Assembly (NCBI GenBank): GCA_000442015.1
Contig: KE561212.1
Location: forward strand, 1 to 25,404
DNA length: 25,404 nt
Direction of reading: 5' to 3'
Source: Rozella allomycis CSF55
Taxonomy: Eukaryota > Rozellomycota
A model generated the notes under the pieces. That model saw only the letters and a list, made by a program, of their open reading frames with translations. It ran no database searches and was not told the origin of the DNA. Made by a program: the position numbers and the translations under genes. Below are positions 10,616-19,947 of the stretch, in pieces; position 1 is the stretch's first letter, and each line of letters begins with the position of its first letter.

Positions 10616-10790
10616 ATTTCTTTTATTTAATACACTTAGAAAAAATTATGGATACAAATAATTAAATTGAAATAGTCAATAACGTTTTCCTTAATTCAAA
10701 GGGTTTATGCNAATAAAGTTTTCCTTAATTCAAAAGGTTTATGCATTTTATTGCATTTCATATTAAATAGTCAAAATTTCTGATTTTTCA
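10616..10790. promoter_or_regulatory. Divergent intergenic region with a gap duplication
   Basis: It separates the acyl-CoA oxidase ATG from the ATPase-inhibitor ATG, which point outward. About 30 bases (GTTTTCCTTAATTCAAA and what follows) occur on both sides of the n at 10711 with small differences, so the true length is probably about 140 bases. It is AT-rich; no specific site is recognised. Confidence 0.5.
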
Positions 10791-11057
10791 ATGATTCGCA
10801 ATCTCATTTCCCGCTCTAATCGCCGTTCAATTCAACAGCTAATCAGAGGTGAAGGTGATGGGGCAGCATGTAATTCTTCATTTCATCTATGAATAGCTTC
10901 AAGCCCATTTGGTAAAAAAGAAAAAGCAGCAGAAGAAATGTACTTTAGGCAAAAGGATAAGGAAAAGGCGAGGCATATACTTGAACATCCAGAAGAATTG
11001 GAAACTGAATTGCAACAATTGAAGTCTAAAGAAAAGGATATCAAGAACAAAAAGTAG
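10791..11057 (+). CDS. INH1: Mitochondrial F1F0-ATPase inhibitor (IF1/INH1 family)
   Basis: Exons 10791-10869 and 10897-11057 (intron 27 nt) encode 79 residues. The first about 20 residues (MIRNLISRSNRRSIQQLIRG) are basic with Ser and no acids, as in a mitochondrial presequence. The core GEGDGAA, then SPFGKKEKAAEEMYFRQKDK and EKARHIL, matches the inhibitory helix of the IATP family, and a Glu/Lys-rich coiled coil follows to the end. The protein blocks ATP hydrolysis by the F1 motor when the proton gradient fails. Joining the exons at GCA T|CT restores a continuous frame. An AATAAA signal lies just after the stop. Confidence 0.88.
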
Positions 11058-11404
11058 TTTTAAATAAAGGTTCTCTCTTTGAAATTACTCAATTTATTTA
11101 TCTTATAANGACCAAAATATTTTGACAATTAAAGAATGGCAAAAGTGTTTCGTATTTATTTTTTGATGATTTTTTTCTTTTGGCGAATACATATCAATAT
11201 AGACAGATCCTCTGAGATATTGAAGATATATAAATACTTAATCTAGTGTAATTACAATATCATTCTAAAATAGTATTGAATTTTTAATTATGAAATCATG
11301 CCTATAGCTTGCGCCACAATGACAGAGGCTATCAGATTTTTTGAAAACGCGTCTCNTTATTAAGATTGTTTGTTTATGTTTTAACTTTAACCTAGTTGTT
11401 ATTA
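11058..11404. other. Gene-free AT-rich stretch with gaps at 11109 and 11356
   Basis: No gene, RNA or repeat is evident. The 3' end of the ATPase-inhibitor transcript (AATAAA) lies at its left edge. The two n characters have no obvious flanking duplication, so sequence may be missing here. Confidence 0.5.
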
Positions 11405-11602
11405 ATGGGAAAACATGGCAAATTGATGTGCGCGTACCTTCATCATCTTGAAAAATTACATAAGCTTATTAGCAGTTTCAAATTGGGATACCAAATCAAC
11501 TTCAACGAAAACATTATAACTGAAATTATCCTTTGCATATTCGTAACGGTCATAATTTTTAAAATATTTCCAATCTTTGCTATTTACTACATTGCAGAGT
11601 AA
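11405..11602 (+). CDS. Hypothetical small membrane protein
   Basis: An ATG-started frame of 65 residues. The N half is basic and His/Lys-rich (MGKHGKLMCAYLHHLEKLHK); the C half is one long hydrophobic segment (IITEIILCIFVTVIIFKIFP and on), suggesting a tail-anchored or single-pass membrane protein. No family is recognised. It ends only about 30 bases before the first visible residues of the ADF-H exon on the same strand, and gaps flank it, so it could also be chance AT-rich coding or an exon of something larger. Confidence 0.3.
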   Translation: MGKHGKLMCAYLHHLEKLHKLISSFKLGYQINFNENIITEIILCIFVTVIIFKIFPIFAIYYIAE

Positions 11603-11634
11603 TAATGAGAATTTAAAGTCATCAGCTTTTTAGA

Positions 11635-12023
11635 TTTTCGAAAAGAGCTTACCAAGACAAANTATATATAGGTCAATTTACGGTTATGCAAAAGGCAGTA
11701 ATGAATTGCTGGTCGTAGAATGCGGCAGTAGGACACATTATGAATATTTATATAGAGGGTGGTTTAGAAGAAATGATTGAAAATTTTGATGAAACCCAAG
11801 TGCTGTATGGATTTGCCAAGGTAATTGACGACAACACCAGGTTGCCCAAATTTGTTTTCATTGCATGGGTAAAGAATAAACACATGTATTATTTAAGTGC
11901 CCTGAGGGTGCCGCAATGAACAGGCGTTCACAATTCAATATACATAGTCGACAAGTCGCGCAAAAGTTGAAAGGATTTCATGTAGAGATTGTAGCGAGGA
12001 ATGAGTTTGATATAAAGCCAGAA
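11635..12023 (+). CDS. ADF-H (coactosin/Abp1-type) domain, likely N-terminal part of the following formin
   Basis: Exons to 11727, 11756-11868 and 11898-12023 (introns 28 and 29 nt) encode an actin-depolymerising-factor homology domain: YGYAKGSNELLVVECGKGG, LEEMIENFDETQVLYGFAKV, LPKFVFIAW, then CPEGAAMNRR and LKGFHVEIVARNEFDIKPE. The order and spacing fit coactosin/drebrin-like ADF-H domains, which bind F-actin. The N terminus is damaged: SKRAYQDK just before the n at 11662 looks like the first helix, and the start codon is not identified. After DIKPE a GT...AG stretch of 25 bases (12024-12048, containing the n at 12029) connects in phase to the FH1 segment. Read straight through instead, the frame stops after about 16 more residues, which would make a stand-alone coactosin. 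Confidence 0.8.
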
Positions 12024-12048
12024 GTGATNAAAAACTTGTATAATAAAG

Positions 12049-13364
12049 GAAGACACAATTTCAGAAACCAATGAGAAAATCAATAGTTTACAAAGTGTGA
12101 CTACGCATGATCACACCCCGATTTCATCACCGCCAATTTCGATTCCCCCACCACCTCCACCTATTCCAATCCCGCCACCGCCAGCTTTCANTGAAGAATC
12201 CATCAAAGTATTGAAAATGAAATGTAAAGAGTTTATCGAAAGAAACCATATCAAGAAAATAAAAACGCGGTCAAAGGTAACATCAAGACGAGACTCGGCT
12301 ATTGCATCGCCTATCCTCCAAAATCAAGTCTTGGATTTCAAGAAAATTCATGGGCTAAATGTTCTTATGCGTTCTTGCAANGGTAACATCTAGACGAGAC
12401 TCGGCTATTGCATCGCCTATCCAAAATCAAGTTTTGGATTTCAAGAAAATTCATGGGCTAAATGTTCTTATGCGTTCTTGCAAATTAAATTATGGGCATA
12501 TTGTTCATTTTCTGAAACATCCATGGGAAATAAATGAAGAAACCTTCCCCTACCATGTAATGCAAGAAATATTGAAATTTCTCCCAACCGATGAAGAAAT
12601 GAATAAGCTTTACAAGTCTCATGAAAAAGATTTTAGCATTGCAGATTCTTTCATCTTTGAAATTGGAAAAGTAGAGGATGTTAGATTACGATTGAACTTT
12701 TTGATTCAGATGAAGAGCATTGACACAGAGGGCCTCATAAAAGATTTGTCGGGGTGCTTAAAAAATTATTCAAGATTGGTCCATAAAATCGAATCTTCGA
12801 GTAATCTTCATAGACTGTTACATATTATCCTTGTTCTTGGAAACATCTTGAATGGAACTGAAGAATCAAGCTTTTGCCCATCGTCTCTCCATTCTGTATT
12901 AAATATCATGATTTGTCAACTAGTTGAATAATAAGAAAGAATTTTTAAATCATTGCTATGAATTTGTAAAATCAAATGAGCCAGAAGTTTTAGACCTTGG
13001 CATTGAATTTGACGACAAGGTTTTTGAGAATTATCGAAATCCTGATGAGGTGATGGAGTCTATTTCAGAGTCAATTAAAGCACTAGAAAGTTTTGTGAGA
13101 AATGAAATTCTATTCTCTGATAATGAATTTCAAGCATTTGTAATGGTAATATATTAATTTGAGCATTAATTTATACAGGGAGTGAAGGAAATTAATAATG
13201 GATACCTTAATGAACTTCAATCTTTAGAGAGAAAATTTAAAGCTCTATTCATGGAAACATGTAGCTTTCTTGGCGAGTGCAACAAAGATTCGCTCCATTT
13301 TGATATTTGTATCGGGTTAGTGAAAATTGTGGCCTCTGATTTTAAAAAAATAAAAACAAAGTAA
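12049..13364 (+). CDS. Formin: FH1 proline-rich segment and FH2 domain
   Basis: The frame from 12049 has no ATG before its FH1 segment, so it must be spliced from upstream, probably the ADF-H exons. FH1 shows SIPPPPPPIPIPPPP, profilin-binding style. The FH2 core follows: VLDFKKIHGLNVLMRSCKLN, FLPTDEEMNKLY, FIFEIGKVEDVRLRLNFLIQ, LLHIILVLGNILNG, then after a 28-nt intron (12896-12923) NNKKEFLNHCYEFVKSNEPE and after a 33-nt intron (13146-13178) the C-terminal helices. FH2 dimers nucleate and cap growing actin filaments. The FH2 lasso/knob start (usually with conserved Trp) is not seen and may be lost at the n at 12191. The n at 12381 joins two copies of about 104 bases that differ by one codon; one is redundant. 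No DAD motif is seen. Confidence 0.88.
12276..12484. repeat. Gap-flanking duplication around n at 12381
   Basis: About 104 bases of the formin (encoding VTSRRDSAIASP to LMRSC) occur on both sides of the n. The copies differ by a few substitutions and one 3-base indel that adds a Leu codon. This looks like two alleles chained together. Confidence 0.85.
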
Positions 13365-13464
13365 CTTGGATATTTATCAGCTTTATAATTATCGGTTTAA
13401 AAACTGATAGTTTTGATTCGACGACCTTTATTTTTAGTACAAACACGCCTCCTTGTTTCATTCC

Positions 13465-13866
13465 ATGGTATCAAAGTCTCTTTTGTTTTACGTCCTTTTA
13501 TATATCTCTATAACATTGGCATTGCCTAATCCACTGCTTCCAACAATTCGTCAAGTCCGTCCAGCTAACAGTATGAGTAGTCAAAACCGCGACGATTCAC
13601 CAAACCCATCATTTCAAAACGCAGCAAATAATAATTTTATGTCCTACACTGACTTTATACAACAACAACATGGAAAAGATGCTCATCTATCACAACCAGG
13701 ATATGACCCGCACTATGCATCTGAACACAAAAGAAAATATAAAAAGGCTTTAAAAAAGGCTGCGAGATATGGAACCTACGTACTTGGAGCAGCAGGTGCT
13801 CTATATGTCGGCTCAGAAATATTTGCCGGTGATCGTAGTACCAATATTACCCCAAGTCCAGCATAA
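13465..13866 (+). CDS. Small secreted or membrane protein with signal peptide
   Basis: 133 residues from the ATG at 13465. A strong signal peptide (SKSLLFYVLLYISITLALPN) is followed by a disordered Asn/Gln/Ser/Pro-rich region with TDFIQQQHGKDAHLSQPGYD, a Lys-rich patch (HKRKYKKALKKAARY) and a Gly/Ala hydrophobic segment (GTYVLGAAGALYVGSEIF) that could cross a membrane. I recognise no family. The plan, signal peptide, disordered linker, basic patch, glycine-rich helix, short tail, is the same as in the neighbour at 14259. An effector or surface role is possible but only inferred. Confidence 0.7.
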   Translation: MVSKSLLFYVLLYISITLALPNPLLPTIRQVRPANSMSSQNRDDSPNPSFQNAANNNFMSYTDFIQQQHGKDAHLSQPGYDPHYASEHKRKYKKALKKAARYGTYVLGAAGALYVGSEIFAGDRSTNITPSPA

Positions 13867-14064
13867 ATTTTGTTAAACCTTTTTAAATCTTGTCTTTTTT
13901 TGATTTTTCATGTGACAGCAACATAATATATGAGAAGGTATTCAGCATTGTATTAACAAGCATTTGAGATCATTGAACCCCAGCCACTAACGACATCCCC
14001 CGCTCAAGTCCTGGTTACTATTTTTATATTGTTGGGGTTGTTACTATTTTTAGAAAAGAAAAGG

Positions 14065-14072
14065 TATAAATA
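14065..14072 (+). promoter_or_regulatory. TATA box (TATAAATA)
   Basis: A perfect TATAAATA lies 38 bases before the ATG at 14111 (first copy of the secreted-protein gene). The spacing allows initiation about 30 bases downstream and a very short 5' leader. Most other genes here show no such box, so it suggests strong or regulated expression. Confidence 0.55.
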
Positions 14073-14081
14073 GGCAAGGAG

Positions 14082-14378
14082 AAACCCCTATGTAACAAAC
14101 TAATATTGAAATGGAATTCAAATTTAATTTCACCACTTTATTATTGCTAGTACTTGTTTTCAATCAACACTACCTTGAAGCAAAGTATATGCAAAGAATC
14201 CGCAATTCGATACCCTTTACTCGATCTAANAACCCCTATGTAACAAACCAATATTGAAATGGAATTCAAATTTAATTTCACCAATTTATTATTGCTAGTA
14301 CTTGTTTTCAATCAACACTATCTAGACGCAAAGTATATGCAAAGAATCCGCAATTCGATACCCTTTACTCGATCTAAA
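14082..14378. repeat. Gap-flanking duplication around n at 14230
   Basis: About 148 bases, covering the leader, ATG and first about 40 codons of the secreted-protein gene, appear on both sides of the n at roughly 96% identity (for example Glu-Ala versus Asp-Ala before KYMQR). The first copy is cut off at the n. The best reading is one gene seen as two alleles, starting at 14111 or 14259. Confidence 0.85.
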
Positions 14379-14651
14379 ACATCACCGGAGAATGCTTCAA
14401 ATGAACCAATACGAGATAGAGCTACTAGGGATATTATGGACCCAAATGAACCCAAGAAGAAATCTAAATTGAAAAGATATGCAATTGGAGGATTGGTAGC
14501 AACTGGTATTGTAGTTGGAACTGCATTAACGGCAAACCATTACTTGCGACCGCATGGCCGAGTATCGTCGTTCTCCACGAAGAAAACAGATGATGACAAG
14601 AAAAGTAGTGGAGCGTCTAAAGGAAGTGGAAGGTCTAGAGGGAAAAAGTAA
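14259..14651 (+). CDS. Small secreted or membrane protein, same plan as the upstream neighbour
   Basis: 130 residues. A signal peptide (FNFTNLLLLVLVFNQHYLDA) leads to a basic linker with RNSIPFTRSK, a charged stretch with repeated KK, a glycine-rich hydrophobic helix (YAIGGLVATGIVVGTALTAN) and a Ser/Gly/Lys tail ending SKGSGRSRGKK. No family is recognised. The order of parts matches the 13465 gene although the residues barely align, suggesting an old tandem duplication or shared constraint. The real promoter, with TATAAATA, is before the first allelic copy at 14111. Confidence 0.7.
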   Translation: MEFKFNFTNLLLLVLVFNQHYLDAKYMQRIRNSIPFTRSKTSPENASNEPIRDRATRDIMDPNEPKKKSKLKRYAIGGLVATGIVVGTALTANHYLRPHGRVSSFSTKKTDDDKKSSGASKGSGRSRGKK

Positions 14652-14727
14652 GAAAGGCGTAAAAATAAAAAGTTGATTATACAAATTAGACTCATTTAAA
14701 ACCATTGAATTTATTTAAAATTAAGAG

Positions 14728-17700
14728 TTACTGAGAATCTAATTTTGAATTGGCGAGGATTGAAATGTTTTCAAACATTGATAAATTTTTCAATTTTCTA
14801 ACCAGAATTTTCAGAATGTCTAAATTGTTGCAAGATTGAACAAATAAAGATAAACATTTGGAAACGAATGAATCCCAATTTTTAAAAGCGCGAGGAATTA
14901 AAATAAAAGAAGAAGAAGATTTTTTTAAATTGAAGAGAAGAGAAATTTCGTTGAATGAAGAGTCAAGATCATTTTTGTATTGAAAATAGATTAAAGAAAT
15001 TTTGTAAATAATTTTGTAATGAGATTGATGATTTTTTAGATTAATTAAATTTTGTAAAATAAAATCAATTAAATTTTCACTTTGTATCTTTTGTGAAAGA
15101 TCTGAATTTATTAAATCTAAAACAAAATTTTCTTTTACTAATTTTAAACAAGAAGAAAAGAATTTGTATTTTGACAAGATTGAAGAATTTTTTTCAGTTT
15201 GATTTGCCATTTTGAAAGAGATTAAAGAATCTTTTAGAAATCCAAGTTTTTTGAAACATTTTCCCAATCTAATCCAATCTTGAGAATCTTTTTCTATTTT
15301 CATTAAACAGAAAATGCAAGATTTGTAAAAAGAATTTTTATTTAGAATAAAGGTTTCAGGGTGACAAAATTTCATTGCATTTAGATCTATTATGGAATAG
15401 ATTGCACGTGATAAAGATTTAAAATTTTTAGATTTGCAGAAACAAAGAAGAGATTTTAAAATGTTATTTTTAATCTTTTTTGGATTATCTAGAAGAGAAT
15501 AAAAACAATTTCCAAGAATATCCCATGACTCTAATCTACCAGGGTTTAAAGATAGATCTTTTAAGCAAAAATTTATTGTTTCTTGAAGATCTTTAGATTT
15601 AATTTTAGCGAGAAGAAAATAAATATCCAAATATGTGTAACTGTGAGATTGTAGCGGCAGATTTGTAGTGACAAAGTTGGCAGTATGAACACTTGGTGTA
15701 ACAACAGTTGGTGTGTCAACATTATCTAAAGAAGCAATTGGTGTGTCAATATTATCACTAGAGACATTGCCTGTATCAACATTGCCTGCATTAAAATTCA
15801 CTGTATTACCATTCATTGTACTAACATTCACTATACTAACATTCACTGTATTAAGATCAAATCCTTCAACATTGACTGTATCAGGCCTTCCACCATCATT
15901 ATTACCTTCACTTGTCATTTCAATTACTTCAACACTTTCACTTCTTCTCTCAACTTCAACTCTTTCACTTCTTCTTTCAACTTCCACTTCCACTTCAACT
16001 CTTTCAACTTCACCTTCATTATCGGCTAGATCTCTTACAAGAGAGAAAATATTCTTTTCAAGTTTAGATTGCAAATACCCATTCACTACATTGGTATTTT
16101 TCAAAGGAATAAATTTAGTTAAAGAAATTAAAAGTTTTTGATTTAATTGATCAGGAGAAAGAAAAGATAACAATCTATTAATTAAATCCAACGAGGGTTG
16201 TTTAAAGGTTTTTACTTTGTGAGATTCAACAATTCCATTCAACAATCCAAACAAACAATTAAAACATTGCAGAAATTCTTTCCCTTTAACATTTTCAATC
16301 AACTTTAATAACATTTTCCCATTATCGCTACAACAAAATCCAAATTCACTCAAAATTTCATGCGATAATTTCAAAAATTTAATCTCATCTTCCTTTTTAC
16401 AAAATCTTCTAGCTATAGAAAATGAAATACCTAAAAGTGGATCTTTTTTTTCTTGATGGAAAATTAAACTAAACAATAGAAAAAAACTCTCAATCTTTAT
16501 TGCAACAAATTCTTCTTCATTCATTAAAAGATTAAATATAAAATTAATCTCACCAATCGTCACATTCAAATTATTTTCAAAAACATTTTCCAAAATTATT
16601 TCAATTCCTAAATTTATCACTTTGGAAATTTCATCTTTTTCAGATCTAATCTTTTCTGTAAATTTCTTTAATAGATCCATTTTTTCATTAAATTTCAAAT
16701 TTAAAAAATATTTAGATTCAAAAATTATCCATTTTAAATCTTCAATCTCTTCACTCTTCATTTTTTCTCTAATTTTCTCTTCTTGCTTAAATTCTTCAAG
16801 TAGATTCAAATTTGATAACTTTTTACAATTCACTAAAACTAAATCTACACATTCTTTTATTTCAACATTTTCAACTAGAAATTTCAATCTTTCAATTCTA
16901 TTTTTAGTTTCTGAATTTTCAATTTCAATTTCTTTTAATCTTTCAAATTCTTTTAATCTTTCAAAATTTATTTTTTCTTTCAATTTTAGATCTCTTTGAT
17001 CCAAGATTAGTTCCAAGCCACATAAAACTATTTCAAGATCAAAATTATTCAAAAGAAAAAAATCAATTTCAATCAAAAGATTAAACAAATACAAAAATGT
17101 TTCAATTTGATTGTTTCCCCATCTTTGTTTCCATTCTTTTGAATACCCTTGCAATGTTAAATAGATCAATTCAAAAAATGAAAATTCTCCTCCAAGATCT
17201 GGAAAAGTTGTAAAATTTATTTCTTCTTGAAAACTTTTCTCTTTTTTCCCTTTTCCTGCAATCTCTTTAACTTTTTCTGCAAAATTCATATCAATTGAAA
17301 CTTCTGGAAAAAATTCTTTCATTATTTCTTCAAAGGTTATTTTCTGTTCTTTTCTTCTTTTACTTCTTTTTAAATTTTCTTTTTCATTTTCCATTTTGTT
17401 AGATTGGCTGCTTTTCATTTCATTTCTTTTGCTTTCTTCAATCTCTACAATCAATCCACTCATTTGAAATTCTTCATTCTTTCGCTTTCCGAAATATCCT
17501 AAATGCATCTTTTCCAATTTCTTTGCCAAATCCATCCAACTATTCCTCTCAAGCTTTATAATCATTTTATTATCAATTTCATTTTTATTTTGAGAGCAAA
17601 CATCCATTCCTTGAAAGTCCATTTCACTGTTGTCATCAATTTCCATGTCTACATCAGTCATTTCTCCCAATACCACTTTTTTACTATAAAATCGTCGATA

Positions 17701-18394
17701 TTTAAACGGAACCCTTTATCACTGCAATCAACAAATCTTACCCACTCTTGACTTCATACTCGTTCAACAATGCAATCCTCAGTTGTTCTTCATCCAATTC
17801 ATCTATCGGAACTTCAAATTCATCAATCAAACTAAAAAATGTCTCATAATCTCCAAGATTATATGCACACTATCACAAACATCATATTTCAATACCTCAA
17901 TCATCCCCATGTGATATTCATCCTTGTTCATCTCATTCTTCATCTCATCCAACACTATCCCTCTTATCACCCAATCTGTCTTGGCTGCTTCACACACATA
18001 CTTCCAATCCCATTCATCACCAAACGTCTCCAACAACTCCACAGCCCTTTTAACACCATCCATAGGTTTCAAACAACCCTCAACTTTCATCAAATTTCTC
18101 ATCGCTATAGCCTTCAAAGAACTAGCCTCTTCCAGCTCCAACCGATCAAGATTTCTAATCACATACATATATTTTTCCCTCTATTAACTTTTATTTCTTC
18201 TTACCTCGACTCTTCCAATAAATTTTTAGAATGCTCTTCTAGCGCTTCGTTATATACCTCTACCAGATCCTAGAGTCTTTAAATCAGATACAAAATACCT
18301 TATATTTTTCAATCTGCCATTGTTCATTTGTTAAATAATCACCCAGCTGTTGGCTAGGTGGATTTAGACACGCAATAGTGCTCTTTTTGAACAT
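14728..18394 (-). CDS. HIR3: HIR3/CABIN1-like TPR protein (histone chaperone complex)
   Basis: Exons 18394-18299, 18269-18205, 18178-17877, 17850-17742 and 17713-14728 give about 1185 residues; introns are 29, 26, 26 and 28 nt. The N-terminal part (NEQWQIEKYKDLVEVYNEAL, then SLKAIAMRNLMKVEG) resembles the first TPRs of Hir3/CABIN1, and a late segment (LQETINFCLKDLSLNPGRLE followed by SWDILGNCF) resembles its second TPR block. Hir3 scaffolds the HIR complex that deposits H3-H4 independently of replication. The middle is Lys/Glu/Ile/Leu-rich, with a VEVE/ERRSE repeat and an Asn-Val-Asp-Thr repeat (about residues 760-890). The start at 18394 is the first ATG in frame after splicing. Similarity is by eye and weak in the centre; another long TPR protein is possible. 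Confidence 0.6.
15640..16020 (-). repeat. Low-complexity coding repeats inside the HIR3-like gene
   Basis: Coding sequence reads as degenerate repeats: a Val/Glu/Arg block (VEVEVEVERRSERVEVERRS, about 15935-16010) next to an Asn/Val/Thr/Asp block with units like NTVNV, GNV and NVDTP (about 15660-15885). On the plus strand the first is a polypyrimidine tract. It probably forms a disordered linker between two helical-repeat regions. Confidence 0.75.
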
Positions 18395-18482
18395 CTAAAT
18401 TTACAAAATTTAAGAAAGGAAAATACATTATGAAATAGTTATGAAGATAGACAAAAGAGTAATGTACAAAATTTTTATTCCT

Positions 18483-19718
18483 TTACACTATTACTATTGA
18501 ATCCACATCACCAGTAGCCGTCGGTGTTGTAGAATCTACCACGTTCTTTCCTACATTTGGACTATGAGAAGCAGAGCCAGAATTTGATGGATTTGAATTA
18601 TCTGAACTACCAGAAGATGCAGGAGTATTATTAGCTGATGCATCTGAACCTGATAATGCTGGGGTTGGCGGTGTGGAATCAGATGGAGAACCTGACACGC
18701 CAATTGCCTTTAACGCATCCTCACAAGACTTATTAGGTGCTATAATAGCATAGATTTTACATATAAAAGACTTTGTCTTTTGATCAATGGGGTGTGCAGT
18801 TGTCGCGCTAGAGTCAACCTTAGAAGGAGTAACATATGATTCATTTGCATTGTTCTTCGCTGTTGCCGCTGCATTACCTGAAGAAGAGTCAATTTGGTTT
18901 TTCGAGTTACCTTTTGCCTTTTGGGATCCTGCCTTCGATTCTGCTGCCCCTGTTTCTGGTGAGCTTGACTCTGACGCACTTTGAGCACCAGTTGAATTTT
19001 CATTCGCGTTGCTCGCAGTGGATGTGCTTGATGCATCAGGAACACTTGGACTACTTTGACCCGAACTAGATGGATTTGGCTTATCCGCGTTCCCGCCTGC
19101 AGTTGTTTTCTCCGTGCTTTGTGAATTACTTTCGACGCTAGGTGTTGTACCGTTAGCAGCATCCCCATGCCAGAAACCATCAGGAGCAACTGGATCTGGC
19201 TTACCGCTTCCAATACTTAAACAAAACTGGAAAAATTCAATTTTGGATGCCAAATGAGTAGCAGCTAAAATAATATTCAAAAGACATTTGGGTTTTGTAC
19301 ATTTTGAGTAATCGATGGGAATTGTAAACGGACACTTTTGATCGTTGTGATATGCCAATTGATCGTCAATCCAGATTTCGCAAGGTCCTTCATGTATTCT
19401 TCCTGTAAGCTGTATCGGTTTGTTAGGCATACCGAACATATAATCGGGCTTCGTTGTGCCACCACAAACAGGACATCCAGCCTCTGATTTTGCGAAATTT
19501 ACCAAGCTCAAATTTTTGGAATGGAGATATTTAACAAGTGATACGGCTCCATTTTCTTGGGAATAATTTGGAATAGAAGCCACGGGATTTTTAGAACATT
19601 TATCCGGCAGCATTCGCTCCCCCATAATGTCACCTAAAGTATAGTAAGGAGCAGGATATGTTGGATACGTATGCGCACTTATATAATGCAAACTTATTGC
19701 CAAGACAAGAAAACGCAT
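18483..19718 (-). CDS. Secreted LPMO-like protein with long Ser/Thr-rich tail
   Basis: 411 residues, no intron. The signal peptide MRFLVLAISLHYISA would leave His16 as the first mature residue (HTYPTYP), as in lytic polysaccharide monooxygenases, where that His binds copper. A second candidate is His109 in GRIHEGPCEIW, comparable with the G-x-x-H-G-G-x-C motif of AA11 enzymes, and Phe165 in FFQFC could be the axial residue. Eight Cys are shared with the 19948 gene. From about residue 175 the chain is Ser/Gly/Pro/Asn/Thr-rich, a likely glycosylated stalk, with a small ordered island FICKIYAIIAPNKSCEDALK. LPMOs cleave chitin or cellulose oxidatively; the chitinase neighbour favours chitin. Family membership is inferred from motifs only; a plain binding protein is the alternative. 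Confidence 0.6.
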   Translation of the reverse strand: MRFLVLAISLHYISAHTYPTYPAPYYTLGDIMGERMLPDKCSKNPVASIPNYSQENGAVSLVKYLHSKNLSLVNFAKSEAGCPVCGGTTKPDYMFGMPNKPIQLTGRIHEGPCEIWIDDQLAYHNDQKCPFTIPIDYSKCTKPKCLLNIILAATHLASKIEFFQFCLSIGSGKPDPVAPDGFWHGDAANGTTPSVESNSQSTEKTTAGGNADKPNPSSSGQSSPSVPDASSTSTASNANENSTGAQSASESSSPETGAAESKAGSQKAKGNSKNQIDSSSGNAAATAKNNANESYVTPSKVDSSATTAHPIDQKTKSFICKIYAIIAPNKSCEDALKAIGVSGSPSDSTPPTPALSGSDASANNTPASSGSSDNSNPSNSGSASHSPNVGKNVVDSTTPTATGDVDSIVIV

Positions 19719-19947
19719 CTCAATTTTGAAACAAGTGTACTAGTGTAGGGGTATGTTTCAGGATATTTTTGTAAATATATCAAAGAAAATTTCTAACAAC
19801 GCAAAATACATAGTTATGACTTATGAAACACAAAGTTTATGGCAATGTCAAATGAATCATGAAATAGATTGTCGCGAGTAAAAATTCGTTAAAGAAACCA
19901 GTTGTGTTTTTAAAAAGGTTTATTGTCCAAGCAAATTGAATTCAAAA

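Noticed and set aside
12097-12190. Proline-codon tandem repeat as a DNA repeat element
   Set aside because: It is explained by the FH1 domain of the formin.
14111-14229. A separate, truncated paralogue of the 14259 secreted-protein gene
   Set aside because: It is cut exactly at an n and matches the following copy at about 96% including the leader; an allelic contig end is simpler.
15713-16141. Plus-strand ORF rich in Ser/Thr/Leu (142 codons)
   Set aside because: It is the antisense of the low-complexity Val/Glu and Asn/Val/Thr repeats of the HIR3-like exon and has no independent features.
17839-18273. Plus-strand ORFs with His/Ile/Phe-rich proteins
   Set aside because: They are antisense to exons 2-4 of the HIR3-like gene, whose splicing and domain order are consistent.
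18740-19213. Minus-strand ORF in a second frame over the LPMO-like gene tail
   Set aside because: It shadows the Ser/Thr-rich tail; the main frame is continuous with the signal peptide and Cys pattern.
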